This document shows positions 1-8,187 of a stretch of 64,000 nt of DNA, piece by piece (positions within the stretch are counted from its first letter, which is position 1; each line of letters opens with the position of its first letter). The position numbers were made by a program, and so were the translations under genes. Origin of the DNA: Kribbella sp. VKM Ac-2568 (GTDB taxonomy: Bacteria; Actinomycetota; Actinomycetes; Propionibacteriales; Kribbellaceae); assembly GCF_004345365.1 (NCBI RefSeq), contig NZ_SLVF01000002.1, forward strand, positions 124,001 through 188,000. The letters are read 5' to 3'. Below the pieces are notes generated by a model that made no database searches, was not told the origin of the DNA, and worked only from the letters and a program-made list of their open reading frames with translations.

Positions 1-694
1 TGGCGATGAGGGTGGGCTGAGTGATCGTCGACAGGTCGGCGGGGGCGGAGCGTCCCCATTTCTTGATCGCCTTGAGCTGGGTCTGGAACGCCCGTACTGC
101 GATCGGCGCGTCGCGGTCCGTGGTGCGCTCCTCGAGGCGCTTCACGAACGCGCGGGCGGCAGGCTTGCCCGTGGCGTTGCGGTTGAAGAACAGGAACTCC
201 TTCGGGTCCGACCGGGTCAGAGTCGCCCGCAGGATGTCGTAGTACGTCGTGCCGGCGACCTTGTCGATGTCCTTCCCACCCGAGGGGCCGGTGCCGGTGA
301 GCACGAGCTTGCGGACCAGGCCGGGGTGCTTCACCACGAGAGCCTGGGCGACCATGCCGCCGAGGGAGAAGGAGAAGATGTCGATCTTGTCGAACCCGAG
401 CGCCGTGATGAAGGTGTAGGCGTCGTCGGCCATCGCCTCGACGCTGTCGGGAACGCGCCCGGTCGAGGCTCCGACGCCCCGGTTGTCGAAGGCGATGACG
501 TGGTGGTCCGCGGCGATGGGGTCGATGATCCGGGGGTCCCAGTTGTCGAGGGTCGCGGCGAGGTGAACGAAGAAGACCACAGGGATCCCGCCCTTCGGCC
601 CCAGCTCGCGGTACGCGAAGGTGACGCCGTTGGCGTCGACCGTGCGGGCGGGCGCGTCCTTGTAGGCGGTGATGACGTTGTCGTTCGTGTTCAT
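1..694 (-). CDS. alpha/beta hydrolase, 3' end beyond window
   Basis: The gene runs off the left edge, leaving about 231 codons from an ATG at 694. The protein opens MNTNDNVITAYKDAPARTVD and shows the alpha/beta-hydrolase core: an HLAATLDNWDP oxyanion-side strand, AFDNRGVGAST, then SFSLGGMVAQAL, where the Ser before LGG is the expected nucleophile. The acid and catalytic His should lie in the missing part. The ATG overlaps the stop of the upstream MDR gene by four bases (ATGA), so the two are probably co-translated and controlled from the operator at 1776-1803. The substrate is unknown; many relatives are non-specific esterases, haloperoxidases or epoxide hydrolases. Confidence 0.85.
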   Translation of the reverse strand, partial: MNTNDNVITAYKDAPARTVDANGVTFAYRELGPKGGIPVVFFVHLAATLDNWDPRIIDPIAADHHVIAFDNRGVGASTGRVPDSVEAMADDAYTFITALGFDKIDIFSFSLGGMVAQALVVKHPGLVRKLVLTGTGPSGGKDIDKVAGTTYYDILRATLTRSDPKEFLFFNRNATGKPAARAFVKRLEERTTDRDAPIAVRAFQTQLKAIKKWGRSAPADLSTITQPTLIA

Positions 695-1734
695 GATGTT
701 CTCCTGTTTCCTGGTTCGTGCATGATGAGATGGGTTTGTGAGGTCCTGCTGATGACGGCCTTGCCGCGGATGCCGCCCTTTCCTAGCGACTGCACTGCCT
801 GGATGGTTTGGTCGAAGTCGACGACCCGTCCGACGACGGGACGCAGTACGCCGCTGTCGACGAGCGCCGTGATCTGGCGAAGCTGGTCACCGCTGGCGCG
901 CATGAAGAGGAACTCGTACTTCACGCCGAGGCGCCGGGCCTGGCGGCGGATGCCGCTGCTGAGGGCGGTCATCACCAGCCGGAGCACCGGGTTCGCGCCG
1001 AGCTCGCGGGCGAACGCCGAGTCGGGCGGCCCGGCGATCCCGATCGCCTTGCCGCCGGGTCGCAGCACGCGGAGCGACTTCTCGAGGTTCTTCCCGCCGA
1101 TGCTGTCCAGCACCAGGTCGTACCCGTCGAGGAGCTGTTCGAAGTCCTGGCTGCGGTAGTCGATGACGAAGTCCGCCCCGAGCTCGCGCACGAAGTCGAC
1201 GTTGCCGGTGCTGACCGTGGTGGCGACCGTGGCGCCGAGGTGCTTGGCGAGCTGGATCGCGATCGTCCCGACTCCGCCGGCGCCGGCGTGGATGAGGACC
1301 CGTTGCCCCGGCTGCAGGTTGCCCCGCTCGACGAGTGCCTGCCATGCGGTCAAGGCCACCAGCGGTAGCGAGGCCGCTTCCTCGAGGCTGACCGATGCCG
1401 GCTTGAGCGCCAGGTCGGCCTCGGCGACCGCGATGCGCTCCGCGAACGTTCCGATGCGGTCCTTGTCGGGCCGGGCATACACCTCGTCGCCGAACGCGAA
1501 TCCCTGCACCTTCGCGCCGACGCCGATCACCGTTCCGGCGACGTCGTTGCCGAGGATCTGCGGCAGCTTGTACGGGAGGATCTGCTTGAACTCGCCCGCC
1601 CGGATCTTCTCGTCGAGCATGTTGAGCCCGGCAGCCTGGACCTCTACGAGCACGTCGTGATCTCCGACCACGGGCTCGGGGACATCCGCTAGCTGTAACG
1701 GCCCCTTGTACTGATTGACGACGAACGCTCGCAT
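691..1734 (-). CDS. NADP-dependent quinone-oxidoreductase-like MDR (zinc-independent)
   Basis: A 347-aa medium-chain dehydrogenase/reductase. The N-terminal GroES-like domain contains GNDVAGTVIGVG; the Rossmann domain has the cofactor loop HAGAGGVGTIAIQLAKHLGA. No structural-zinc cysteine cluster is visible, which fits the quinone oxidoreductase (QOR) branch that reduces quinones or enones with NADPH in the cytoplasm. The last ~20 residues (after GKAVISRTS) look like a non-conserved tail and overlap the next gene. It is the first gene of a two-gene unit with the hydrolase and has a twin palindromic operator 42-69 bp upstream of its start. A role in detoxifying a reactive carbonyl or quinone inducer is inference. 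Confidence 0.88.
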   Translation of the reverse strand: MRAFVVNQYKGPLQLADVPEPVVGDHDVLVEVQAAGLNMLDEKIRAGEFKQILPYKLPQILGNDVAGTVIGVGAKVQGFAFGDEVYARPDKDRIGTFAERIAVAEADLALKPASVSLEEAASLPLVALTAWQALVERGNLQPGQRVLIHAGAGGVGTIAIQLAKHLGATVATTVSTGNVDFVRELGADFVIDYRSQDFEQLLDGYDLVLDSIGGKNLEKSLRVLRPGGKAIGIAGPPDSAFARELGANPVLRLVMTALSSGIRRQARRLGVKYEFLFMRASGDQLRQITALVDSGVLRPVVGRVVDFDQTIQAVQSLGKGGIRGKAVISRTSQTHLIMHEPGNRRTS

Positions 1735-1775
1735 GACGACTTTCCTCCTCGTTCCGATGACTTGTTACATGAATC

Positions 1776-1803
1776 TGAGTTGACTCAATAATGAGTGGAC
1801 TCA
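1776..1803. promoter_or_regulatory. twin palindromic operator upstream of the MDR-hydrolase operon
   Basis: Two copies of TGAGT-N2-ACTCA occur at 1776-1787 and 1792-1803, separated by four A/T bases, with centres 16 bp apart. Both arms are exact in both copies. The site lies upstream of the 1734 start, where a dimeric TetR- or MarR-type repressor would be expected to bind. No gene for the cognate regulator is visible nearby inside the window. Confidence 0.6.
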
Positions 1804-2098
1804 GTCTACTTGTCAAGGGAACTGTCAGGAGAGGCGGCCGACCGCCGGTCGCTGCGCGGGGTATGCGTCCCCGGCGGCGGCTCCGCAACCACGATCCGGG
1901 CACACAAATGCCGCCACCCCCGGGTGTGGAGTGACGGCATTCGCGGCTGCGGTACTTCGGGGTTGGTTCAGGTAGAGGGCGCCGCCACCCGCCGCACGCC
2001 TAGCGCGACCAGCAGGTTGCCGAACGCTATGTCCCTTGTGAGCGTCCGTCGGCGACACAGCCGCTTCAGTTGCTGCGCACCCCGATGGCGGACCGCCT
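1804..2098. other. non-coding or decayed stretch
   Basis: About 295 bases lie between the operator and the dnaE2 remnant. No open frame with recognisable protein similarity was found on either strand; the possible frames are arginine/proline-rich and shadow-like. The stretch is probably what remains after deletion of the bulk of dnaE2 or a rearrangement next to it. Confidence 0.4.
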
Positions 2099-2329
2099 TC
2101 AGCTGAACCCTGTGGTTAAGAGGTTGAGGAAGGTGACGCCGGCCGCGGTCGCGGGGCGCTGGCGGTGCGTCACGACTCCCCCGACCAGGACGCGACTGCC
2201 GTCGTCGGCGGTGGACAACTGGTTCGCGCGGAGGATGCCGTGCTCGTCCAAGGCGGCCCGGACGTGCCGGATCGGGTGGTCGTCCGGCGAGATCGTCAGC
2301 AGACCACGCCGCCCAGCAACCAACCGCAG
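2099..2329 (-). pseudogene. dnaE2: dnaE2 (error-prone DNA polymerase III alpha) C-terminal remnant
   Basis: Read on the minus strand, about 75 codons give a coherent piece of the DnaE2 C-terminal region: LTISPDDHPIRHVRAALDEH, then a degenerate linker, then the very characteristic OB-fold segment GGVVTHRQRPATAAGVTFLN. In intact DnaE2 this continues into LEDETG..., but here the frame turns into LLTTGFS and stops at 2099. The remaining roughly 1,000 N-terminal residues, including the PHP and polymerase domains, are absent: upstream sequence runs straight into the end of imuB. dnaE2 normally accompanies imuA'-imuB in the SOS mutasome, so this looks like a deletion relic of that third gene. Confidence 0.7.
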
Positions 2330-2468
2330 GCAGGAGCCCCGGTGGTGAACCCGCAGCAGCCGGCAGCAGCCCGGGTGGGCCGACCGCAGGCGGCAGCGCG
2401 CTGAGAGGAGGCGGCGAGTGGGTCGACGGGCGCACAACAGCTGCCGCCGGGTTGGCAGGGAGCTGGGT

Positions 2469-4061
2469 TCAGTCATAGCTGGCCTCGGCCCACCAGTGGG
2501 TGTTGCGGACGGCGAAGAGCCAGGCCCGGCCGTCGGCGCCGACCAGTTGAAAGCGGGCCAGGCGGTTCTCGGCGTCCTCGTCCCACCAGCGCTCCTCCAC
2601 CGGCCACGGACCCGCCCAGGCGGTGACCGGATGAAGCTTGTTGCTGTCGGCAACCTGTGGGGCCGGCTCGAAGCGGAAGGCGGCAGGCTCGCCGGACAGC
2701 ACACCCCGGGCGCTCACGGTGACCTGGCGGCCGTCCGCGGCGAGGACCACCGCAGGTTGGGGTGTCGGGTAGACCGTGCTGGGCGCGGGGGTCGGCCAGC
2801 GGTTCGCAGTACCGGAGATCGCTCCGGGCCAAGGCATGTCCGGTGGGTTGGCCGGGACCGGGCGGTCGCCCCACGGGACCAGGGTCTGGCGCTCCAGGAA
2901 GCCCCGGCCGCCGCCGATCACCACCGAGGCGACACCGCCGTGGCCGAGCATGCTCTGCACCCGAGACAGCGCCCGGTGGATCCGTTCGTCCGGGCCGCCT
3001 CCCCAGAGTCCGTCGACGTGGGCGCCGACCGGGTCGACCTGCTCCGGGATCAACCGGATCCGGACCACCGGCGACGTCAGCTCGCTGGTGGCAGTGCCGC
3101 TGCCCTGCAACTGCCAGCGGACCCGGTCCACCAGATCGGCCGGGCTGAACCAGCGCGGGTGCAACCACTCCCGCTCGTGCACCCGGCCGGACTCGGTGCC
3201 GACCTCGACCCGCAGCGTGGTGCAGACCAGGCCGAGCGTGGTCAGCTGGCCGACCAGTTCGTCGGCGACCGCGCGGACCGCGAACGCGACCTGGTCGACC
3301 CGGTCCACCGGCGGCTCGAAGTCGAGCTTCCGGGCCAGCTCGGGTGGTGCCTGCCGGGCGACCACCGGGCGGTCGTCCTCCCCGCGGGCCAGCCGGTGCG
3401 CGAACGCGCCGTCCGGGCCGAACCTGGTCAGCACCTCGGTCGGGTGCAGCGCGGCGAAGGCGCCGAGCGACCGGAGGCCGAGCCGCCGGAGCAGATCGGT
3501 GAGGGTGGGTTGCTCGAGCGCGTCGACCGTCAACGGCGCCAGGAACTCCGCCGAGCCGCCGCCGGGGATCACCGCCACCCGGGTCACGGCCGAGCTCGCC
3601 CGGGCAGCCTGTTCGGCGGCGAACGGCCCGTCGGCGATCCCGACCCGCCCGCCCGGTACGTCGAACGTCTCGAGCCGGTCGAGCAACTTCTCCGCGGCGG
3701 CCGGCTCACTCCCGTAGAACCGGCTCGGCCCCCGCGCCTTCAGCGCACACATCCCCGGCCGGATCACCTGGATGCCCGGTGTAAGCGCCTCCAGACAGCC
3801 GATCACCGGATCGAAGGCGCGGGCGTCGATCACCGGGTCGTACTTCAGCACCACCAGATCCGGGCAGCGCGACTGAGCATCCCGAGCCCGCAGACCGCGT
3901 CGCACCCCTTCCGCCCGAGCAGCCGCCGAACTGGCCAGCACCCGCCCCTTGGCCAGTACTGCGACCGCCGCGTCCGGGGGATGCCCGGCCGCCGTGGCCG
4001 CCGCGGTCACCGGCCAGTCGGGGATCCAGACCACCATCGTCCGGGTGAGACTCCCGCTCAT
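2469..4061 (-). CDS. imuB: ImuB-type Y-family polymerase-like protein
   Basis: A 530-aa protein starting MSGSLTRTMVVWIPDWPV. The ATG at 4061 overlaps the imuA' stop by one base (TGATG). A longer open frame exists upstream but lies inside imuA', so it was not used. ImuB proteins keep the Y-family fold but lack the acidic catalytic residues; the N-terminus here (VVWIPDWP instead of a DMDAFYA-type motif) agrees. Family knowledge: ImuB links the beta clamp, ImuA' and DnaE2 to allow mutagenic translesion synthesis after DNA damage. The pair is behind a LexA box, but the partner dnaE2 is only a fragment here, so the function depends on another dnaE2 copy elsewhere or is impaired. Confidence 0.88.
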   Translation of the reverse strand: MSGSLTRTMVVWIPDWPVTAAATAAGHPPDAAVAVLAKGRVLASSAAARAEGVRRGLRARDAQSRCPDLVVLKYDPVIDARAFDPVIGCLEALTPGIQVIRPGMCALKARGPSRFYGSEPAAAEKLLDRLETFDVPGGRVGIADGPFAAEQAARASSAVTRVAVIPGGGSAEFLAPLTVDALEQPTLTDLLRRLGLRSLGAFAALHPTEVLTRFGPDGAFAHRLARGEDDRPVVARQAPPELARKLDFEPPVDRVDQVAFAVRAVADELVGQLTTLGLVCTTLRVEVGTESGRVHEREWLHPRWFSPADLVDRVRWQLQGSGTATSELTSPVVRIRLIPEQVDPVGAHVDGLWGGGPDERIHRALSRVQSMLGHGGVASVVIGGGRGFLERQTLVPWGDRPVPANPPDMPWPGAISGTANRWPTPAPSTVYPTPQPAVVLAADGRQVTVSARGVLSGEPAAFRFEPAPQVADSNKLHPVTAWAGPWPVEERWWDEDAENRLARFQLVGADGRAWLFAVRNTHWWAEASYD

Positions 4062-5125
4062 CAGCCCACCGCCTCCCACTGCGCAGCCTCCTCGATCGGC
4101 TCCCCGGCGCCACCCGAGAACCCGGCGCCACCCGGTCGCGCGGAAGCACCCAGGCCCAGGCCGAACCACTCGGACTCACCAGGCATGGCGGACTCGGTCG
4201 GTTCCACCGAGCGGATAGAGCCGTCGATGGCCGGCAGCCAGAGCTGGTGCTGCTTCGGACGCACGGCGGCGCCCCGGCCCGTCACCGCGACGGTCGCCTG
4301 CCTGCCGGTGAGATAGCCCTCGCCCAAGCCCAGGCCGGTCCAGCTGTTGCCCTGCACTTCCAGCCGGGCCTCGCTGCCCGGCCAGGAGCCGACCGCGATC
4401 AGCATCGCGCCACGTGTTCGCAGCCGGGCCGACAGCCGGGACGCCTCCCCCGATGTCACCTCGCCCGGCGGCCGGACCACCACCACGGTCAGCGCGTCGA
4501 CCAGCGCCGCGACCACGCTGAGCCAGTCCCGCTCCGGGTCGGGCACCAGCACCAGCCGCTCGAGATCGACCCCGAGACCCTGGGCCGCCTCCGCGCCGAA
4601 CGAGGGCATCCCGACCACCCCGCACCACGCCCCCTCGGCGGACGGCCCGGCCATCATCGCCATCACCAGCGCCGTGGATCCGCGCACGGAGTACACCGAA
4701 CCGCCGCGCAGTACGGCACCGGACAGGAGGTCGGAGACGGCCGGCAGTGTGGGCAGCGCACGATCGACGCTCGCGGTGTCCAGCGCCTGCTGCACCCGCG
4801 TCTCGGTGGTCCGCGGCGCCGGCACGGTCCGCGCGAACGAAGCAGGACCTGAGCCTGAAACGAGGCGTGAACCTGAAGCTGAGGTCGAGGTCTCCTCCAC
4901 CTCGAGCTCGACCTCCCGGAGCCGGGCTGCCTTCTGCTCCTTGGCCCGGGCCAGCAACGTCCGCGCCTGATCCAGCGCGGTCACCCGACCGCGCCCAGCA
5001 CCTCCCGCACCCCGGCTCTGCCCAGCGTTGATCCCGCTCGCTCGACCGCGCTCAGGGTCCACCGCGCTCGCCCGGTCCCGCTCAGCCGGACGCGCAGGCA
5101 GCTCAGTCGCAGAAGTCCCCGTCAC
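4061..5125 (-). CDS. imuA: ImuA' RecA-like SOS mutasome protein
   Basis: About 354 aa from a GTG at 5125; an in-frame GTG at 5143 lies inside the LexA box, and a third at about 4983 would give a shorter protein starting at TALDQARTLL. The C-terminal two thirds resemble the RecA fold (SDLLSGAVLRGGSVYSVRGS, then VGMPSFGAEAAQGLGVDLER and VVAALVDALTVVVVRPP) but the P-loop is degenerate, as in actinobacterial ImuA'. The N-terminal ~100 residues are charged and of low complexity. The protein is expected to bind ImuB and help load the error-prone polymerase. It is the first gene of an SOS-controlled operon with imuB. Confidence 0.82.
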   Translation of the reverse strand: MTGTSATELPARPAERDRASAVDPERGRASGINAGQSRGAGGAGRGRVTALDQARTLLARAKEQKAARLREVELEVEETSTSASGSRLVSGSGPASFARTVPAPRTTETRVQQALDTASVDRALPTLPAVSDLLSGAVLRGGSVYSVRGSTALVMAMMAGPSAEGAWCGVVGMPSFGAEAAQGLGVDLERLVLVPDPERDWLSVVAALVDALTVVVVRPPGEVTSGEASRLSARLRTRGAMLIAVGSWPGSEARLEVQGNSWTGLGLGEGYLTGRQATVAVTGRGAAVRPKQHQLWLPAIDGSIRSVEPTESAMPGESEWFGLGLGASARPGGAGFSGGAGEPIEEAAQWEAVG

Positions 5126-5135
5126 CCACCCATGT

Positions 5136-5151
5136 TCGAACACCTGTTCGA
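5136..5151. promoter_or_regulatory. LexA (SOS) box
   Basis: TCGAACACCTGTTCGA is a perfect match to the mycobacterial/actinobacterial SOS box TCGAAC-N4-GTTCGA. It sits directly before imuA', so LexA binding would occlude transcription of imuA'-imuB until DNA damage. The box covers one possible GTG start (5143), which favours the downstream GTG at 5125. Confidence 0.9.
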
Positions 5152-5186
5152 CTCATGTCAATTCTTCCGAGCCGAACCAGGCCGAA

Positions 5187-6062
5187 CTAGACCGACTTGA
5201 TGATGAGCTCGTCGGTGACCCATTGTGCGACGTCGGCGGGATACGGCGCCGGCAGTCCGAGGACGATGTGCTGGAAGCCGGCGTCGATCGCTTCACCGAT
5301 CGCTTCCCGGGTGGTGCTGGGCTCCTCGTAGGAGACCGGCAGGTGGATCGACCGGGTGATCGAGGCGGGGTCGCGACCGATCTCGGCGCAGTACCGGTCC
5401 AGCAGTGCGCTGCGGCGGATGACGTCGTCGATGTCGCCACCGGGAATGTTCCACGCGTCGGCGTGCTCAGCGGCCACGCGCAGTACGGCGGCCGAGCGGC
5501 CGCCGATGAGGATCGGCGGGTGGGGGCGCTGGACGGGTTTGGGGTTGCCGAACGCTCCGGTGAGGTGGAGGTAGGTGCCATCGAAGTCGAACGGCTCAGC
5601 CTCGGTCCACAACCGCCGGATCACCGTGCACGCTTCGGCGAGGCTGCCCACGGCGTGGGCGGAGTCATGGAAGGGCAGGCCGTGTGCTTCGTACTCACGC
5701 CGGGCCAGCGGGTGGCTGGGTCGTGAGCCTGCGCCGATTCCGAAGTCGAGCCGACCGCGGGAGACGATGTCGACGGTCGCGGCGATCTTGGCCAGCATCG
5801 CGGGCGGCCGGAAGCGGTTGCTCGTCACGAGTACGCCGAGACGCAGTCGTTGGGTCTGTGCGGCGAGTGCGGAGAGCAATGTCCACCCTTCGTACGTCGG
5901 TCCGCCCGGGTCGCCGCCGATCGGCATGAGGTGATCGAACAGCCACGCATGCTCGATCTCAGGGATGGCGTCCGCCTCGCGCCAGACCCGCAGTACGTCG
6001 TGGTAGTCGACTTGCATCGGGGCGGTCATGATCCCGAAACGAGTCCGGGGTGTTTGCGGCAT
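5187..6062 (-). CDS. LLM-class flavin/F420-dependent oxidoreductase
   Basis: A 291-aa bacterial-luciferase-fold protein starting MPQTPRTRFGIMTAPMQVDY. Typical segments are HAWLFDHLMPIGGDPGGPTY, RLRLGVLVTSNRFRPPAMLA and the late PHPPILIGGRSAAVLRVAAE motif of the LLM family. Members use reduced FMN or coenzyme F420 to oxidise or reduce small organic substrates in the cytoplasm; the cofactor cannot be decided from sequence alone. It follows the aldo/keto reductase by 27 bases and so is the second gene of a unit probably controlled by the TetR regulator at 7248-7835. The stop lies about 60 bases before the imuA' start, and imuA' has its own SOS promoter. Confidence 0.87.
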   Translation of the reverse strand: MPQTPRTRFGIMTAPMQVDYHDVLRVWREADAIPEIEHAWLFDHLMPIGGDPGGPTYEGWTLLSALAAQTQRLRLGVLVTSNRFRPPAMLAKIAATVDIVSRGRLDFGIGAGSRPSHPLARREYEAHGLPFHDSAHAVGSLAEACTVIRRLWTEAEPFDFDGTYLHLTGAFGNPKPVQRPHPPILIGGRSAAVLRVAAEHADAWNIPGGDIDDVIRRSALLDRYCAEIGRDPASITRSIHLPVSYEEPSTTREAIGEAIDAGFQHIVLGLPAPYPADVAQWVTDELIIKSV

Positions 6063-6089
6063 GGGTGGTCCCTTCAGAGTGACGAGCGT

Positions 6090-7109
6090 TCAGCGACGGC
6101 GCAGGGACGCGTCGAGCAGGGCGGGTGGGGTGTCGAACTTCTCGTCCGCGGCGAGGTCGACCCCGGGAGCGACGATCGAATCGATCGCGTCGAGTACGTC
6201 GGCGGTGAGCACGATGTCCGCGGCGGCGAGTTGGGAGTGCAGGTGGTCCAGCGTGCGGGGACCGATGATCGCGCTGGTCACGGCCGGGTGCGCGGTGACG
6301 AATCCGAGCGCGAGCTGGATCATGGTCAGGCCCGCCTGGTCGGCGACCTTGGCCAGCTGCTCGACGGCATCGAGTCTGGCCCGGTTGGCGGGGATGGCGA
6401 GGTCGAAGCGTTCCGGCAGGACGTTCGAACGGCTGGTGGTGATTTCCCGGCCCTCGCGGATCGCCCCTGACAGCCAGCCCGAGGCCAACGGACTCCACGC
6501 CAGCACGCCGAGTCCGTACTGCTCGGTCACGGGCAGGACGTGGGTCTCGATCCCGCGCTGCAGGATCGAATAGCTAGGCTGTTCGGTGACATACCGACTC
6601 AGATGGTTCTCCCGGGCGGCCCACTCGGCCTGCACGATGCGATACGCGGGGAACGTCGACGAGCCGAAGTAGCGGATCTTTCCCGCGCGCTGCAGGTCTG
6701 TCAGCGCCGACAGCGTCTCCTCGTCGCTGGTGGCCGGGTCCCACCGATGGATCTGGTAGAGGTCAACATGGTCGACGCCCAGGCGGCGCAGGCTGTTGTC
6801 CAGTTCGGTGACCAGCCAGCGGCGAGAGCTGCCTCGGTGGTTGCGCTCGTCGCCCATCGGCATGTTCGCCTTCGTAGCCAGCACGATGTCGTCGCGGCGG
6901 CCGGCGATGGCCTTGCCGACCATCTCCTCCGACTCGCCCTGGCTGTATATGTCGGCGGTGTCGATGAGGTTGATCCCGCCTTCCAGGGCGGCGTCGACCA
7001 TGGCGGTGGCCTCGTCCTGGGTGGTGCGCCCGATGCTGCCGAAGTTCATCGCGCCGAGCACGAGGGTGCTGACGTGCACACCGGTGCGGCCCAAGGTGCG
7101 GTACTGCAT
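6090..7109 (-). CDS. aldo/keto reductase
   Basis: A 339-aa (alpha/beta)8 NADPH-dependent reductase. The tetrad is visible: Asp and Tyr in LIDTADIYSQGESEE, Lys in LATKANMP and His in DLYQIHRWDPATS. The end shows the NADP-binding loop region AIIGPRTLDHLHSQL. The start MQYRTLGRTGVHVS is typical for the YajO/Tas-like branch. It is divergently oriented from a TetR gene with two palindromes between them, so its expression is probably derepressed by a TetR ligand, possibly an aldehyde or ketone that this enzyme reduces (inference). Confidence 0.9.
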   Translation of the reverse strand: MQYRTLGRTGVHVSTLVLGAMNFGSIGRTTQDEATAMVDAALEGGINLIDTADIYSQGESEEMVGKAIAGRRDDIVLATKANMPMGDERNHRGSSRRWLVTELDNSLRRLGVDHVDLYQIHRWDPATSDEETLSALTDLQRAGKIRYFGSSTFPAYRIVQAEWAARENHLSRYVTEQPSYSILQRGIETHVLPVTEQYGLGVLAWSPLASGWLSGAIREGREITTSRSNVLPERFDLAIPANRARLDAVEQLAKVADQAGLTMIQLALGFVTAHPAVTSAIIGPRTLDHLHSQLAAADIVLTADVLDAIDSIVAPGVDLAADEKFDTPPALLDASLRRR

Positions 7110-7171
7110 GACTGTTCCTCCAGGAAAGGTGGGGATTGGTCCCGGCTCCCCTGTTCTGGCATCCTGAACAA

Positions 7172-7215
7172 GCGGAGCGGTGTTCCGCTAACCAACATAC
7201 GGAACGTTGTTCCGT
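7172..7215. promoter_or_regulatory. paired TetR-type operators in the AKR/TetR divergent region
   Basis: ACGGAAC-GTT-GTTCCGT (7199-7215) is a perfect 7-3-7 palindrome. GCGGAGC-GGT-GTTCCGC (7172-7188) is a second copy with one mismatch. Their centres are 27 bp apart. Both lie between the aldo/keto reductase start (7109) and the TetR start (7248), the standard arrangement for a repressor controlling itself and a divergent operon. Confidence 0.65.
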
Positions 7216-7247
7216 TTGCCAAGTGCGGTGATGGAGGTAGTGGCGCA

Positions 7248-7835
7248 GTGGTCGACGTCGACAGCGGGTCAGGGTCGTCAGCCCCGCGGAAGCGGGCCGA
7301 CGCCCGGCGGAACGAGCAGACACTGCTGGACGCGGCCGCCGCGGCTTTCGTCAGTTCCGGCGTCGATGTGCCCGTGCGCGACATCGCCGCCAAGGCCGGG
7401 GTCGGCGTCGGCACGATCTACCGCCACTTCCCGACGCGAGCCGATCTCATCGTTGCCGTCTACCGGCACCAAGTGGAGGCCTGCGCCGAGGCCGGTCCGA
7501 CCCTGCTGGCGAGCAGCAGCACACCGCACGCCGCCCTCGCGAGTTGGATCGACCTCTTCGTCGACTTCCTGGTCACCAAGCACGGCCTCGCCGAGGCGCT
7601 GCAGTCCGACAATGCCGCATTCCAGACTCTGCACGCCTACTTCCTCGACCGCCTCGTCCCCGTGTGCGCCGAACTGCTCGACGCCGCAGCCAAGGCCGGC
7701 GAGATCCGCGCCGACGTGGAAGCCTTCGAACTGATGCGCGGCGTCGGCAACCTCTGCATCGGCGCAGCCAACAACTCCCGCTACGACGCCCGCCGCATGG
7801 TCACCCTCCTAATCGCCGGCCTACGCCTCCACTGA
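7248..7835 (+). CDS. TetR/AcrR-family transcriptional regulator
   Basis: A 195-aa regulator with the N-terminal helix-turn-helix: RRNEQTLLDAAAAAFVSSG, VPVRDIAAKAGVGVGTIYRH and FPTRADLIVAVYRHQVE. GTG at 7248 was chosen because GGAGGT (7233-7238) lies 9 bases upstream; the open frame extends much further left but that part is antisense to the aldo/keto reductase. The C-terminal ligand-binding domain ends with the TetR_C pattern MRGVGNLCIGAANNSRYDAR. It most likely represses the divergent AKR-LLM operon through the two palindromes at 7172-7215. The effector is unknown. Confidence 0.88.
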   Translation: MVDVDSGSGSSAPRKRADARRNEQTLLDAAAAAFVSSGVDVPVRDIAAKAGVGVGTIYRHFPTRADLIVAVYRHQVEACAEAGPTLLASSSTPHAALASWIDLFVDFLVTKHGLAEALQSDNAAFQTLHAYFLDRLVPVCAELLDAAAKAGEIRADVEAFELMRGVGNLCIGAANNSRYDARRMVTLLIAGLRLH

Positions 7836-7866
7836 GGAGACTCCCCGCCCACGAGGTCGACCGCCC

Positions 7867-8187
7867 GCATGTGGTCCGGCTCATGTGGCGGAGTTCAGCC
7901 TGGTCGCGATCGATGGTGCGAAGCTCGAGCTGCCGAGCCTGACGAATGCCCTGGCCGGCGCGCGCAACGCCGTACCGGGTCTGAAGATCGGGATCGAGGA
8001 GTTCGAGGTACTGATCCGGACCGACGAGGTCGCGGTGGTCCAGTTCCTCGAGCGGCACTCGGTCGGTTCGCTGCGGCGGGTGACCGCGGTCCTGGTCCCG
8101 GATCCGTCCGCCCGGTACGGCGTGCGGTGGTCGAGCGTGCACGAGACGCCCGTTCTCCGAGCGCGGGGGACCTGCGAGAGTGGGGGT
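7867..8187 (+). pseudogene. NTF2-like (SnoaL/DUF4440-type) fragment running into the next gene
   Basis: An open frame without a good start reads AEFSLVAIDGAKLELPSL, then VAVVQFLERHSVGS, RRVTAVLVPDP and WSSVHETPVL, a pattern like the C-terminal part of SnoaL/DUF4440 domains. A stop codon at 7834-7836 in this frame and the lack of an N-terminal half suggest a 5'-truncated gene. No stop separates it from the PPOX gene at 8188, with which it is exactly in frame. A GTG at 7885 could give a 255-aa fusion, but the PPOX gene has its own ATG and ribosome-binding site. The family call is weak. Confidence 0.4.

Noticed and set aside
1825..2058. 77-codon minus-strand frame near dnaE2 remnant
   Set aside because: Ala/Gly/Arg-rich shadow-like sequence without similarity or start signals.
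6540..7247. Long N-terminal extension of the TetR gene
   Set aside because: It is antisense to the aldo/keto reductase; GTG at 7248 has a good ribosome-binding site.
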